Both the position numbers and the translations under genes were made by a program. This document shows positions 1 through 12,003 of a stretch of DNA of 64,000 nucleotides, one piece after another. Position 1 is the first letter of the stretch. Each line of letters begins with the position of its first letter. Source of the stretch: Panicum virgatum (taxonomy: Eukaryota > Streptophyta > Magnoliopsida > Poales > Poaceae); NCBI RefSeq assembly GCF_016808335.1, contig NC_053139.1, positions 35,113,954 to 35,177,953 on the forward strand, in the 5' to 3' direction. Below the pieces are notes generated by a model that had not been told where the DNA came from, searched no databases, and saw only the letters and a list, made by a program, of their open reading frames with translations.

Positions 1-628
1 TACTACACGAGATGCTGATGTGCCTTCTTCTTTCGCTCGATCAGAGATCGTGATTGCGTCACCTACTGTCCGTCGACCACACACCTCTACTTCGACATCG
101 GCGTCGACTTCACCGTCCTCTACTTCGTCCAAGACTGTGCGGCATGGCAACATGGATGGTGCCCTAGGAGACGCCAGTCTGCACCGCCACTTCGCCGCTT
201 CATCCGTACATCAATCTTCGCCGGCTCACTATTGCCTCCATTGATTGGGACGCCACCACCGACTTCGCCTGTTGTCGCCTTGCCTCGCGCACAATTGGTC
301 TGATTAGCCAACATGCGGGATTCATCCAGCTCCCGTGACCACTACTACAGAATTCTATTTTGCGAGGCACTTAAAATAGGCCTCCGAGGTGGGCGCATTA
401 AAAAACCGCCTCGGTTAATGCTTGCGATTAACCGAGGCAGTTATTTTTTATTAACCGAGGCGGTCAAAAACACTGCCTCGCAAAATAGATTAACCGAGGC
501 GGTCACTGTTAGAACAACCGCCTCGGTTAATAGTTCCATTTTCGGAGGCGGACTCTTTTTAGATGTCCGCTTCGGTTAATAAACAAAGCCCAGACGAGGC
601 CCATATGGGCCTAGTTACTGAAAACGAG

Positions 629-637
629 TATATAAAG
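629..637 (+). promoter_or_regulatory. TATA box inside the CACTA element
   Basis: The sequence TATATAAAG is followed about 15 bp later by AAACCCTAGC, a leader-like start common in plant transcripts, and then by the pyrimidine-rich CT tract. It looks like a host promoter and 5' leader captured by the transposon. Activity is an inference. Confidence 0.4.
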
Positions 638-685
638 AACAAACCCTAGCTCTCCACTCATTCAACCCCTCCCCTCCGCCGCACT

Positions 686-694
<9 letters not shown>

Positions 695-779
<85 letters not shown>
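695..779. repeat. (CT)n microsatellite
   Basis: About 42 uninterrupted CT dinucleotides lie in the leader-like region of the CACTA element. Reading frames across it code only for alternating residues and are artefacts. Confidence 0.97.
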
Positions 780-781
<2 letters not shown>

Positions 782-1999
782 GATGCCCAGAGCCCCGATG
801 CCCGCCGCCGGCGCCCTCCTCCTCCCTTCACCCTGACGCCATCCGAAGGTGGAACCGGCGGCGGCAGCGCGCGTCAGTGGTGGCGGCGGGGCATGCATGG
901 CGGAGGGCCCGCATGGAGGAAAGCCGGGGGGGGGGGGCGTGATGACGCCCGGGCTCGGGCCGCCCTCCTCCCTCTCCTCGCCTAGATCCGACGGCTGTGG
1001 AGGGGTGGGGTGGCACGCGGCGGGTCAGCGGCGGCCCGGCGGGCGGCGCCCCTCTCCTCCCCTCCCCTCTGTCCCACGGCGGCGGCGGCCCCATCCTGGC
1101 GCGGATCCAGGCGCGGACGAGCCTCGCTCGGCCGCGGGCGGGCGGATCCAGTGCCAGCGAGCCTCATGCGGCGGCGGGGTTGGAGCACGGGCGCGGCCAC
1201 CGGCGGAGCAAGGCACGGGCGGGTGGAGCTCTACAGCGGTGGATCCGGCAAACGGCATGGCGAGCGCGGCGGCGGCGCGGGCCTCCGGCTCGAGTAGGGG
1301 CCGGATCTGGCGAGCAGGGGCTGGATCCGGCCTCCCCCGGCGGCGGCGTCTCCCGTGGATGGGCTCAGCGGGCCCTGGATGGACTTGGCGGGCCTGTCCA
1401 CGGGCTTCCTAATTTTTTGTTTTTTTATTTGATTAATCGAGGAGGGCATCCCAACTGTCTCGGTTAATGCTGGATTAACCGTGATGGTAGTTCCGAGGCA
1501 TTTGCAAAAACCGCTTCAGTTAATGTTTTTTGCCCGCCTCGAAAAATGTTTTTTGTAGTAGGGGACGTCCGTCCTCATCATGCGTGCCTCCTTCTCGAGC
1601 ATGGAGGGCTGCTGCTGTAGCAGCAGTGCCACCCGTGGTCTACTTCGCTGTTGCATCCTCACTGCCACCGACCACGTCCATGACCTCATCGTCGACTAAG
1701 CGTCGTTACGCCTTGCGTGCATGGTCTTCGTCAAGCTAATCAAGCGTTGCGCCGTCTTCTTCGAGCACCACAGCCTCTACCCACGGATCGTCCAACCCTA
1801 CCGTAGACCTTCCATCTCCCCTCTCCCCTCTCCAACTCGCTTCGTCTAGCACAACCTCATCACTAGCGTGCCATTTCTTCCTCGAGTACTTCGTCTACTC
1901 CGGCAAGCAGGCCGCATTGACATCTTCTGGCTCGTCGTTCTTCTGCGTCTGCGACCACTGTGGAGGCCTTTTCTGCTAGTCCCTTAGGGTGTTTTTGGT

Positions 2000-2589
2000 C
2001 AGGGTTAAGTTAACCGACCGGTCTGGTCAAACCGGCGCGGTCCGGTAGAGGTTTACTGGACCGGTTTGACCGGAAACCGGTGGAAACCGGTCAAATTCAA
2101 AATTGCATGTTCAACCGGTTCCGAACGCTTACCGGTCGGTTTGACCGGTTTACCGGCCGGTTAGACTGGTAACCGGTCGGTTTGACTGGTAACCGGTCGG
2201 TTTGACGGGTAACCGGTCAAATTTAATTTTTTTATTTTTTGGTTTAAATTCAAATGCCCGCAAAGTATACTAAATAAATGTTTGTATAACATATTTTAGC
2301 CTAAATGAGCCCTCCAACCCTCTTTTGTACTACTTTTACATTGTATTTGTATACTTTTGTATGCACGCATTTTTGTTTAACTTCAAATCCCCGCAAACTA
2401 TACTAAATGAACGAATTTTTGAGAAAATTTGACACCATTAGATTCGTTGCACCTTGAAGTATTTTTAGGATTTTTTTTGGGAATTTTTCATTTTTTGAAT
2501 TTAAATTTAAATTTTGAATTTGGGCCGGTTTGGTACCGGCCCAAACCGGAACCAGGCCGGACCGGTTCCCACCAGTTTGGTGAACCCTG
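2000..2589. mobile_element. Non-autonomous hAT MITE built of AACCGGTC repeats
   Basis: The left terminus CAGGGTTAAG and the inverted right terminus CAGGGTTCAC form a short hAT-type terminal repeat. A perfect 8 bp target duplication TTTTTGGT flanks it (1992-1999 and 2590-2597). The left third is a run of imperfect repeats of ACCGGTC/GACCGGTTT, which can pair with the GGCCGG-rich right end. The centre is AT-rich and non-coding. Confidence 0.9.
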
Positions 2590-2932
2590 TTTTTGGTTCA
2601 TGGGATGAGGTAGGATGGAGCCAGTCCATCCTATTTTTAGGAGTGTTTGGTTGCTGGATACTAGGACAGGTTCATCCCTCCCTTAAGATTTGGTACTGCT
2701 CCATCCCAATTTTTTGACCGAACGTAGCGGCTCTCACGGACGCCATCTCCCAGCCATTCGTAGCTCTCTCTCTCTCTCATAGATTTCCATTTGGCCTGCA
2801 ACCTGCAAGCCCGGCCCAAACCCGGCCCGACCCGACACCCTGTGCGGGGCTTGAACCGTTATCCCGGCACGTCGGGGGCCCGGCCCGAAAAACAACGGCC
2901 GGCCCGGTCCGGCTCGTTACCCCGGGCGGTCA

Positions 2933-2939
2933 TATAAAA
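2933..2939 (+). promoter_or_regulatory. TATA box of the hAT transposase gene
   Basis: TATAAAA lies 50 bp upstream of the point where the Gypsy-like element entered. The leader resumes at 7644. The insertion therefore separates promoter from coding region and would have silenced the gene. Confidence 0.45.
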
Positions 2940-2991
2940 CCTCGGCTGGCTCACACCCCCCAAACACTAGGCTCATTTCCCCCTCCCCCGC

Positions 2992-4073
2992 TGTCGTGGG
3001 ATTTCTAGGGTACCCACAGCCGGGTGGCGGAGCGCACCCGCCTATTCCCAGAGAGGGAGTACTCGGGGAGGTACTAGGCGATTGGGCTGATCTAGTTCTG
3101 AGGCGTGCACACAAGAACACACGATCTAAAGTGGTTCGGGCCGCCGAAGCGTAATACCCTACGTCCACTGGAAGAAGTTTTGATCTCTGTTGTGTATGAA
3201 TCTATCCTCTGCCGGGCCTTAGCTCTCACCCAGCTTGAGTCTTCCTTCTAGCGGGCGCCCCCTTTTATAGACCAAGGGGGCGGATACATAGGACGTTGGG
3301 GCCCCGATAGGTGGGCCCAACGCGACTGCGCAGCATACTACGCAGAGTATTCAGATGGGTACAGTGGTTACGGATCTTTCCTCCGATACGCTCTGCTAGC
3401 GCTACAGTGGTCTTCTCTTGTCCCGTCACCAAGGTGTCCGTTGGGGGAGCGTAGCTTGCGGCGTAGCCTGTGGAGGCTATTATGTAGGCGTCATAATGGG
3501 TGAAGCCGAGCCGTCGTATCCATCTGTTATGGCAGACTTGGCAGGCGCGGCGTGGGCGGCGCCTGCGGCTCCACTTTCTTGGTAACACGCGATCAATAGT
3601 GCCTCCTGGTCAAAGAATCGCCTTGGCTTCCACCGCATCAATGCGGGTGTCCACCTACCACAATAAATGCAGTGGTGGGTGAGGCTTAGTATGGAGACCA
3701 AGCGGCCTTGAAAAGTCGTGCTTGTAGACACGTGTCGCTCCGGACCACCCCGAGGCAGGACGTCGACTTCTTCCCTTAGCGAGTGGTCCGGTTACCATAC
3801 AAGGGGTCCGGGACCCTATGAGGGGTCCGGGACTTCTGCGGGGGTCCGAACCCCTTGGGAGGTTCGGAGCCCCGGCTGTTTGGGCTGCCCGCCTCTTACG
3901 GGACACGCGTCGTTCCCGGACCTTTCCCAGCCGTGAGGCAGGTCCGGAACCGTCGCCGAGAGATCAGGACTCCGGACCACAGGGGTCCGGCTGTTTGGAC
4001 GTAGTCAAGGATAACTACAAGGCTCTTGCCTAGATACAGCAAGAAGGGGTACCCCAGTCCTGGGGTACCGACA
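2992..4073 (-). repeat. 3' LTR of the Gypsy-like element
   Basis: 1082 bp. On the minus strand it contains CTATAAAAGG (3262-3271), a likely TATA box, and many short GGGGTCCGG/CCGGACCCC words that may act as promoter repeats. It is nearly identical to 6562-7643. Confidence 0.92.
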
Positions 4074-4345
4074 GTGGCTCCCGGGCCCACCTCGGGAGAG
4101 GTACGAACCCGCGGGTGGGGCCACTTTTGTGATGTGTTTCTACGTAACCTGATTACGCTGGTGTGCTCATACAAAGAGCGGGTGCTCCGGACCCCTGAGG
4201 CCGGTACACCGGTTGCCAGGTTCAGGCTCTAGAGTGCTCTCCGCAGGGCGATGAAGGTGTAGGCTTAGGGTACGGAACCAAGCTAAGCGGCTACACAGAC
4301 CTCGGACCGCTTAGGGAGCAACACCACCTCCTGGACCTGGCTCTT

Positions 4346-5125
4346 GGCGACCGTGGCGAGCGGTCTCCGCCGGAGCGGGCCACCGGAGTGGACTTGAGTC
4401 GACCGTGGCGAGCGGTCTTCGCCGGAGCGGGCCATCAGAGTGGACTTGAGGCGACCGTGGCGAGCGGTCTCCGCCAGAGCGGGCCACCGGAGTGGACTTG
4501 AGGCGACCGTGGCGAGCGGTCTCCGCCGGAGCGGGCCACCGGAGTGGACTTGAGGCGACCGTGGCGAGCGGTCTCCGCCGGAGCGGGCCACCGGAGTGGA
4601 CTTGAGTCGACCGTGGCGAGCGGTCTCCGACGGAGCGGGCCACCGGAGTGGACTTGAGGCGACCGTGGCGAGCGGTCTCCGCCGGAGCGGGCCACCGGAG
4701 TGGACTTGAGGCGACCGTGGCGAGCGGTCTCCGCCGGAGCGGGCCACCGGAGTGGACTTGAGGCGACCGTGGCGAGCGGTCTCCGCCGGAGCGGGCCACC
4801 GGAGTGGACTTGAGTCGACCGTGGCGAGCGGTCTCCGCCGGAGCGGGCCACCGGAGTGGACTTGAGGCGACCGTGGCGAGCGGTCTCCGCCGGAGCGGGC
4901 CACCGGAGTGGACTTGAGGCGACCGTGGCGAGCGGTCTTCGCCGGAGCGGGCCACCGGAGTGGACTTGAGGCGACCGTGGCGAGCGGTCTCCGACGGAGA
5001 GGGCCACCGGAGTGGACTTGAGTCGACCGTGGCGAGCGGTCTCCGCCGGAGCGGGCCACCGGAGTGGACTTGAGTCGACCGTGGCGAGCGGTCTCCGCCG
5101 GAGCGGGCCACCGGAGTGGACTTGG
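4346..5125. repeat. Tandem array of fifteen 52 bp units
   Basis: The unit starts GGCGACCGTGGCGAGCGGTC and ends CACCGGAGTGGACTTGA. Fifteen copies fill 780 bp almost exactly, with scattered single-base variants such as GGCGACC versus GTCGACC. Each unit contains the short inverted repeats GACCG/CGGTC and CTCCG/CGGAG. Because 52 is not a multiple of three, all three minus frames stay open through the array; these are not genes. The array lies in the non-coding interior of the Gypsy-like element. Confidence 0.95.
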
Positions 5126-6561
5126 ATCATTGCTGACAAACCAAAGGAAAATGTCACCGGACCTCACAGTAAGGTGCAAGAAACCAAGCCTTATACTAGA
5201 AGGGAGCCCGGGACCTCTAAAGACAGCAGTCTCGGATACTAGAGTACTTGTAACAAGGTAGTGAAGTACGTAAGCTTAGGGTACATTACCAGGCTAAGCT
5301 ACGCGGAGCTCCTCTACCCCAGGATACGAGTACCACTTCTCCAGAGCAGGTCCTTAGGGGTCCGGACTGCCTTCCAGCTAGAAGGGGCGTCCTCACCTGA
5401 CTTCAAGCCGGCAACTTAACTTGGATCGCCAACAAAAGAAAAGACTCTGTTTGGGGGGAAGAGACGGTTAACCAAGAAATAGCCAATCAGAACGAATGAA
5501 TGTAATTAGAGTGGTGGCGAGACAAGACTAAGAAAATAACTCTCCTTTATTAGTGTGGTTATCACGCTATACATCAGAGGTCGGGATTACGAGGTCGGAC
5601 CTCCACCGCTCCGGACCGCTTTTTGCCTGTTTGTGTGATAGGGCCAGAGGACGGGTTTACAAGGTCAAACCTTGACCGCTCTGGACACACACATAGGCGC
5701 CACGTTATTACAAAGGAGGACTCTCTTAATCTTTTCTTAGGAGTAACTTATGGCTGCATGCTATACAGCGTGTTCTTCTTCGGTTGGAAGTGGTACGACC
5801 ACTCCTAAATTCTTCATAGTCGTCGGAGGCGACGGCGCCCTAGATGTGCCTGAATTGCATCATCCAGTATCACCTCGGGAGCTCGGGGGGCCACTCCTTG
5901 CTTAAGAGCTGTCATATGCTTAGGTAGCATGAGACAAATTCTTTGGCTTTGAGTGGGAGAGGCCCCCCTACCGCCGTCGTCGTCTGCCGATGGAAACCAG
6001 ACGCCCTTGCGCAGCAGATGGACCAGACGTGGAGCGCGGAGAGGTGCGGTCGTTCGCCGGCTTGTCCTTGGTGCTAGCGCCAGGGGTCCCCGCGCCTGGC
6101 GACGGGGCCTTGTCTGCAGCAGCACCGAGCTACGCTGAGGCGGATCTCCGGTGCTGGCGACGGCAGGACGACACGGCCAACTTCCTCCGGGATAGCTGTC
6201 GGCTCCGGGCTCCATGTTGAGAGGAAGCCTTGAGCCGACGTCATGCCGCCAGAGGGGAAGGATGGCCGTTGCTTGAGAGAAAACCTTGAGCCGACACCGG
6301 GATGGCGCGGGGCGGCACACGACAGGCGTCGCCCCCGCGCACCACCGTGCCGGCTCTGAGGCGTCGCAGTGGCGACGCACAGTAGGCACAGCTGCCGTGC
6401 ACCGTCGCAACGAGGGTGCTGGCGCCCCAGTGCCATAGTATGCGGCGTGGGTGACGCCCTGCCTTCCTTCATCTTCTTGTTCGTCGTTGCAGAGGATGAA
6501 CACGGCCCCAGAAGCCTGAAGATCCAGCCAGCGCCTGTTCCTCCCCACGGACGGCGCCAAA

Positions 6562-7643
6562 TGTCGTGGGATTTCTAGGGTACCCACAGCCGGGTGGCGG
6601 AGCGCACCCGCCTATTCCCAGAGAGGGAGTACTCGGGGAGGTACTAGGCGATTGGGCTGATCTAGTTCTGAGGCGTGCACACAAGAACACACGATCTAAA
6701 GTGGTTCGGGCCGCCGGAGCGTAATACCCTACGTCCACTGGGAGAAGTTTTGATCTCTATTGTATATGAATCTATCCTCTGTCGGGCCTTAGCTCTCACC
6801 CAGCTTGAGTCTTCCTTCTAGCGGGCGCCCCCTTTTATAGACCAAGGGGGCGGATACATAGGACGTTGGGGCCCCGACAGGTGGGCCCAACGCGACTGCG
6901 CAGCATACTACGCAGAGTATTCAGATGGGTACAGTGGTTACGGATCTTTCCTCCGATACGCTCTGCTAGCGCTACAGTGGTCTTCTCTTGTCCCGTCACC
7001 AAGGTGTCCGTTGGGGGAGCGTAGCTTGCGGCGTAGCCTGTGGAGGCTATTATGTAGGCGTCATAATGGGTGAAGCCGAGCCGTCGTATCCATCTGTTAT
7101 GGCAGACTTGGCAGGCGCGGCGTGGGCGGCGCCTGCGGCTCCACTATCTTGGTAACACGCGATCAATAGTGCCTCCTGGTCAAAGAATCGCCTTGGCTTC
7201 CACCGCATCAATGCGGGTGTCCACCTACCACAACAAATGCAGTGGTGGGTGAGGCTTAGTATGGAGACCAAGCGGCCTTGAAAAGTCGTGCTTGTAGACA
7301 CGTGTCGCTCCGGACCACCCCGAGGCAGGACGTCGACTTCTTCCCTTAGCGAGTGGTCCGATTACCATACAAGGGGTCCGGGACCCTATGAGGGGTCCGG
7401 GACTTCTGCGGGGGTCCGAACCCCTTGGGAGGTCCGGAGCCCCGGCTGTTTGGGCTGCCCGCCTCTTCCGGGACACGCGTCGTTCCCGGACCTTTCCCAG
7501 CCGTGAGGCAGGTCCGGAACCGTCGCCGAGAGATCAGGACTCCGGACCACAGGGGTCTGGCTGTTTGGACGTAGTCAAGGATAACTACAAGGCTCTTGCC
7601 TAGATACAGCAAGAAGGGGTACCCCAGTCCTGGGGTACCGACA
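6562..7643 (-). repeat. 5' LTR of the Gypsy-like element
   Basis: 1082 bp copy of the left LTR, with the same TGTCG/CGACA ends. It is followed on the minus strand by the primer-binding-like TGGCGCCGTCC. The CCCGC target duplication follows at 7644-7648. Confidence 0.92.
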
Positions 7644-7989
7644 CCCGCGATCGGCTGCCTCCTCTTGCTTCCTCGATACCTCACCTCCCCGCGTCTCACG
7701 ACGGCGCCAGCGCAACCGCGTCCTGACTTCCCCCACTCTTCGCCGTCACCGCCGCCACTCTCGCCTCTTCTGCACCCTGACTTCTCCTCGACCCTCTATC
7801 CTCTCCTCCGCCGCGAGCCCGCGACTCTTATATCTCTAGCCTTTGGGTCCTCCAGTCCTCCTCTCCTCCTCCTCCGAACCTCGCGCTGCGACTCGGCCTC
7901 TCGCCACCATTGGTCATCATCCTCTGGGGTTGTCGGATCTCGTCGAAGGTTGAAGTTGTCTTCTCTGGCTCCGGGCTACGGCTACGCAG

Positions 7990-8071
7990 GTAAACCCTAA
8001 CCCTAGGTCTAGATCTAGCGGCTAGGTTTTAGGTCATGATCTCCTACTTCTTCTTCTTCTTCTTCTTGCAG
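7990..8071 (+). other. 5' leader intron of the hAT transposase gene
   Basis: The donor GCAG|GTAAAC and the acceptor CTTGCAG, with a (CTT)n pyrimidine tract before it, fit a plant GT-AG intron placed in the leader just upstream of the ATG at 8129. Confidence 0.55.
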
Positions 8072-8128
8072 GTCTCGTGCACGTGCCGCTGCAAGCTAGT
8101 GCAGCGCGAGACCGCGTGCCATTGAGGG

Positions 8129-10049
8129 ATGGAGCTGCAAAGGCAGGAGGTCGTCATCTTGATGGATGAGAACTACACCATCAACGACGACCTCAGGGCC
8201 TGTGGACTGCCCGGTGATGACAAGGATGACTTGGCTGCCAGCATGGACGGTGTCGGCAGCTCTATTGCTCTGATCATCGTTGATGCTAGTGCTGGCGTAG
8301 GTGCGTCTAGTTCCGCGACTCTGAGCTCAACCCCATCTTTGACGCTGAGTTCCTCTAATGGCACCAGCTCCCTCACGATGAAGCGTAGGTCTGCTGTGTG
8401 CAACGATTTCGAGGAGGTCTTTGAAGAAGGCCCCAACGATAAGAAGGTGAGAGTCTTTGCTAAGTGCATTCACTGTTGTCATGTTCTAATCGGTCGTTCA
8501 TCCCATGGTACTGAGCATTTGCTCCGGCATCAAAAGGTTTGCTCGGGTAAACTTAATCATGCTAATTTTGTTCAGTCCCGACTTGCATTAAATCCTGATG
8601 GCTCTATCCATAACTGGAGGTATAAACCTGATGCTTCTCGTACTAAATTATGTCGTTTAATTGCTAAACTTGATCTACCTCTTGGCATTGGTGAGACTGA
8701 GGCATTTGAGGAGTACAATCAGCGTGCTCACAATCCTCAATTTAGTAGAGTCTCTAGGCAAGCCACCACTAGAGATCTGCAAAAGTACTTCTTGGAGCGT
8801 CGTGCTGGTCTAATTGAAAGTTTTAAATCTATTTCTTTGCTTTGCCTTACATCTGATATTTGGCCTGGTAGTGCTAAGGAAGACTATCATTCTGTTGTTG
8901 CTCATTATGTTTCTACTGATTGGGAATTAGAAAAAAGAGTCATTGAACTAAGACTTATTTATGTTTCTCATTCTGGTATTAATATTGCTGAACGCATTGA
9001 ATTTGTGTTTTTGAATTTGGTTTAAAGGATAAGATCTTTTCTGTCACACTTGATAATGCCTCTTCAACACTAGTGCCATATCAAATCTCATTCCAAAATT
9101 TGCTGGTTACCTTGGTCTTATGGTCTAGACCCCGAACCACTTTACAATGCTCCTTATAGAGACATTGGCAGAGCACTACGTGGTTTGTTACATATATAGT
9201 CGGTTTGAGTTCCTTCAGTTATTTTATGAATGAACTGTTGTTTTATCTGGTGTTTACTATCCAACAAGTCCTTTGATGTTGCATCATATTTTTGAGATTG
9301 TTGGTCATTTGCATTCCAATGATACTGATCCATTGCTCATACATGTTCTTGTCCTATGAGACTGATGTTTCTGAAGTATTGGCAGAAAATCCCATTGTTG
9401 TATTCCTTTGCATTTATTTTGGATCCCAGAGCTAAGTTTAGGGGTTTTCATAATGTTCTTTAACTTCTTTCTCAAGCTATTGGTGTTGACTACTCTTCTT
9501 ATTTCGCATCGTTAAGGAATGATATATAAACTATATAACAAATATGAAAACAAGTTTGGTGCAGCCAATAGGAATTACTGGTAAGAAAAAATTGCATGGG
9601 GGTAAGATCTATGGTGCTTTACCGGTTCTGGTTCTTGTTCTTCACCTGTTCTTGCATCAACACCACCTCCTGCTATAGCTGTTGTTTCAGAACTGTCTGC
9701 TTACTTGGACAGTGACACTGTCACTTGCTTTGATGATGACTTCAACATACTATCATGATGGCATGAGCACAAACTAACCTATCATATTCTGTCCATATTA
9801 GCTAAAGATGTGATGTTTATTCCAATTTCAACTGTTTCTTCGAAGTCTTGTTTTAGTCTTACTGGCAGGGTCATCGAGGAGCGGCGACCGCAATTGTTGC
9901 CGACAACAGTGGAGATATTGACCTGCATCAAGGACTGGGAGTTGGGGGATGCAAGGGCACAACATGATGTTGAGAAGGAGATCCTTGAACTGGAGCAAGC
10001 ATTCGGCAACATGGATCAGGGTGAAGGGCAAGCTACTGGAAAAGAGTAA
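8129..10049 (+). pseudogene. hAT-family (Ac-like, RICESLEEPER type) transposase pseudogene
   Basis: The first 299 codons from the ATG at 8129 are open. They contain a BED-type zinc finger (CIHC near residue 115, then H and HxxxC near 130-137) and the start of the RNase-H-like region (LTSDIWPGSAKEDYHSVVAHY). The frame breaks near 9010 and fragments continue in other frames: KDKIFSVTLDNASS, MRLxFLKYWQKIPLLYSFAF and ILDPRAK. The part between, including the expected catalytic middle, is shortened. The hAT dimerisation domain is clear at about 9790-10047 (STVSSKSCFSLTGRVIEERR, then LTCIKDWELGDARAQHDVE). The product would have cut and pasted hAT DNA; this copy cannot be functional. Confidence 0.85.
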
Positions 10050-12003
10050 GGACACGATCACATGAAGATGTTTTGTTGTTTTCAATTTTCAATTACAAGT
10101 TCCTGACATGTCTTTTTTGAATATGCTTCCTAGTCCTGCCCCATGGCAAGTGAAGTCAAGTGCCAAGGACTATGCAAGGCTGCAAGGTGCAAGCTACTGG
10201 AGTTTGTTGTGAACTTATGATCATGTGATGTAATGTTGTCATGTTGAACTTTTTGTGCCTGTAATGCTGAACAACTAAACTTATTTTCCTGAGCTAGGCT
10301 GTATGTTTTTTTCCTTCCTAGAATTTTCTCACGAGGTGTGAGTTTTTACCTAGGAAGGTTAATGAGGCAGCCAACACTTGATCACATAGATCAAGTGTTT
10401 TGAACACTATAGCTCAAATTAATTCTATGTCATGTTATGTGTGAATTCTGATGTGTCAATGTGTCTTAATGTCTACTGTTATGGCTTATGTGATATTGCG
10501 ATGAACTGATTATCTGTGTTACAATTATGTATGTACTCAAAATTTTGTGTTCATTTGTATGTTTTATCCCATTATGTGTGTTCTTTATGAAATTTGGGGC
10601 TTAGGAAGGTGTTATTCTCTTCATGGGCTTCGAGCTGGCCCGACACGTTGAAACCAGCGAGCTTTTCAGGTCGGCCCGACATGATAATGGGCCCATGAGC
10701 TTGTCCTGGGCCAACGGTGCGGCACGATGGGTGGCACGGCCCAGCCTGATAACCCGTTCGTGCCGAGCCTGGCCCGAACACTTCGTGCCCGAACACCCGA
10801 ATGGCCATCTATACTCTCTCCCTCATCCTTTCATCTCTCTCTTGGCCTTGTGTCTCTCCTATCGGCAAACAAGCAAGCAGCGAGCCTGCTGCCTGAGCAT
10901 GGCAAGTGCGCAGTGAGCCGGCGACTGCGGGGGGAGAGTAGGACTGGGGCATTGGCGAGCATGGCGGCGCGTGGCTCGCCGGCAGTCGTGAGCACAAGCG
11001 GGCAGCAGCAAGCTTCCTGCGCGCAGCTCACCCCCTCGCATGCGGCGAGTGGAGGCATGGGCTGCCGCTGGGAGAAGCGTCTTCGTCAGCACGCGAGCCT
11101 ACAGGCAGGTGCGGTGATGGCGCCATGGCGGGGACTCGTGACTCGTGGTCTGTCGCGTGGACAGTGAGGCAACGATTGGTAGGCACGAGTGGCTCACAGG
11201 TGGCTGCGCGGCCAACAGGCCGTGTAGGCTAAAGAAAATCATGGTGGCGATTGGATGGGAGAGGAGATGGAAGAGAGTAGGTTAGTGTAGTTGATAGGTG
11301 GATCCAATCATTAACGGTGTTAACGAACCCGAGCTATTTCATTCTCATTCTTCCAACCAAATGAGAAAAATGGGACCGCTCCATCCCTCGAACCAAACAT
11401 GAAAATATAGCCGTTCTATCCTTGAAATTTGGAATGGAGCCATTCCATCCTACCTGCTCTCCAACTAAACGTTACCTTAGACAATGGTGTGTCAGGTTGT
11501 GTCCTCTACCTTGCTTGTTCGGTACTAGGAACATTGGTGTGTGCCTTCTTCCTCGACGCGTTCTCGGGTCTGCCAAACTTGGCGCATGCGACGCCATGGC
11601 ATCCATGACCTCGTCATCAGTATCAACCTTCCCCCTCGTTGACTGCATCGACTTGCCACTATATTCGTCTACGACGCTTTCTCTTATGTGCCACCACCTT
11701 TGGCGCCAACCATGATGCGCCTACGACTTCATGAGTGGCTACCTCATCTTCAGCTTCGTCGACTGCTTCGATGACCACGGCTACCCTATGCAAGGTATCA
11801 ATGACCATGGCTATTCACCCTCGTCTCGTCTACCTCGACATCGGCACAAAGGGCTATCATTTGCATGAGGATTCACCAGTTTTCTCCGATTACATCATTC
11901 GTACTACGCCGACGTTTTGTCTGTGAAGGGATGCCAGTCCATTGGTTTCTACCTTCAGCTTCTTCTCAAGTCTCACCATCTGCCCGCTATGACTGCAGGG
12001 GAA

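Larger units (their letters stand above)
340..1563. mobile_element. Non-autonomous CACTA (CMC) transposon
   Basis: The left end is CACTACTACAGAA and the right end reads TTTTTTGTAGTAGGG, an imperfect inverted terminal repeat. The element is flanked by the 3 bp duplication GAC (337-339 and 1564-1566), as expected for CACTA elements. The ends carry many inverted and direct copies of a subterminal word resembling CCGCCTCGGTTAAT (about 404-590 and 1435-1535), the binding-site-like repeats typical of this superfamily. The 1.2 kb interior encodes no recognisable transposase. It holds a TATA-type promoter, a long CT microsatellite and a very GC-rich block whose overlapping reading frames are not convincing genes. 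Confidence 0.88.
2992..7643 (-). mobile_element. Non-autonomous Gypsy-like LTR element (LARD type) with two LTRs
   Basis: The two LTRs (2992-4073 and 6562-7643, both 1082 bp) begin TGTCG and end CGACA. They are flanked by the perfect 5 bp duplication CCCGC (2987-2991 and 7644-7648). Reading the minus strand, the base pairs next to the right LTR give TGGCGCCGTCCGTGGGG, a primer-binding-site type seen in plant Gypsy elements, so the element is transcribed leftward. The 2.5 kb interior has no gag, protease, reverse transcriptase or integrase motifs. It has a leader-like ORF region next to the 5' LTR (minus, 5814-6560) and a 52 bp tandem array. The LTRs differ at only about a dozen sites by eye, so the insertion is young. 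Confidence 0.85.
2779..10812 (+). mobile_element. hAT (Ac-like) transposon with decayed transposase, split by a Gypsy-like element
   Basis: The ends are ATAGATTTCCATTTGG on the left and, inverted, ATAGATGGCCATTCGG on the right. An 8 bp duplication matching at 7 of 8 positions (TCTCTCTC and ACTCTCTC) flanks them; the simple-sequence target makes the exact edge uncertain by a base or two. Subterminal regions on both sides (2790-2935 and 10625-10800) are dense in GGCCCGGCCC and GGCACG words, as in other grass hAT elements. The element carries its own promoter, a 5' leader with an intron and a hAT transposase pseudogene at 8129-10049. Confidence 0.75.
1987..11476. mobile_element. PIF/Harbinger (Tourist-like) element, heavily nested
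   Basis: The element is flanked by the 3 bp duplication TTA (1984-1986 and 11477-11479), the PIF/Harbinger signature. Once the nHAT at 2000-2589 is removed, the left end reads GGGTGTTTTTGGT then TCATGGGATGAGGTAGGATG. The inverted right end reads GGTAACGTTTAGTTGG then AGAGCAGGTAGGATGG, a recognisable though degenerate terminal repeat. Own sequence is limited to about 1987-1999, 2590-2778 and 10813-11476 (under 0.9 kb). The rest is later hAT and Gypsy insertions. No transposase of its own is visible. Confidence 0.7.

Noticed and set aside
662..1467. Several overlapping ORFs up to 187 codons on both strands
   Set aside because: They arise from a CT microsatellite and a 75-80% GC block inside a CACTA element; composition is low-complexity and frames on both strands are equally open.
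4346..5125. CRISPR-like array
   Set aside because: The repeats are contiguous with no unique spacers and lie in a plant LTR element.
4283..5179. Three overlapping minus-strand ORFs of 240-298 codons rich in HSGGPLRRRPLATV repeats
   Set aside because: They are the three frames of a 52 bp tandem array; the period not divisible by three keeps all frames open. No start context or family.
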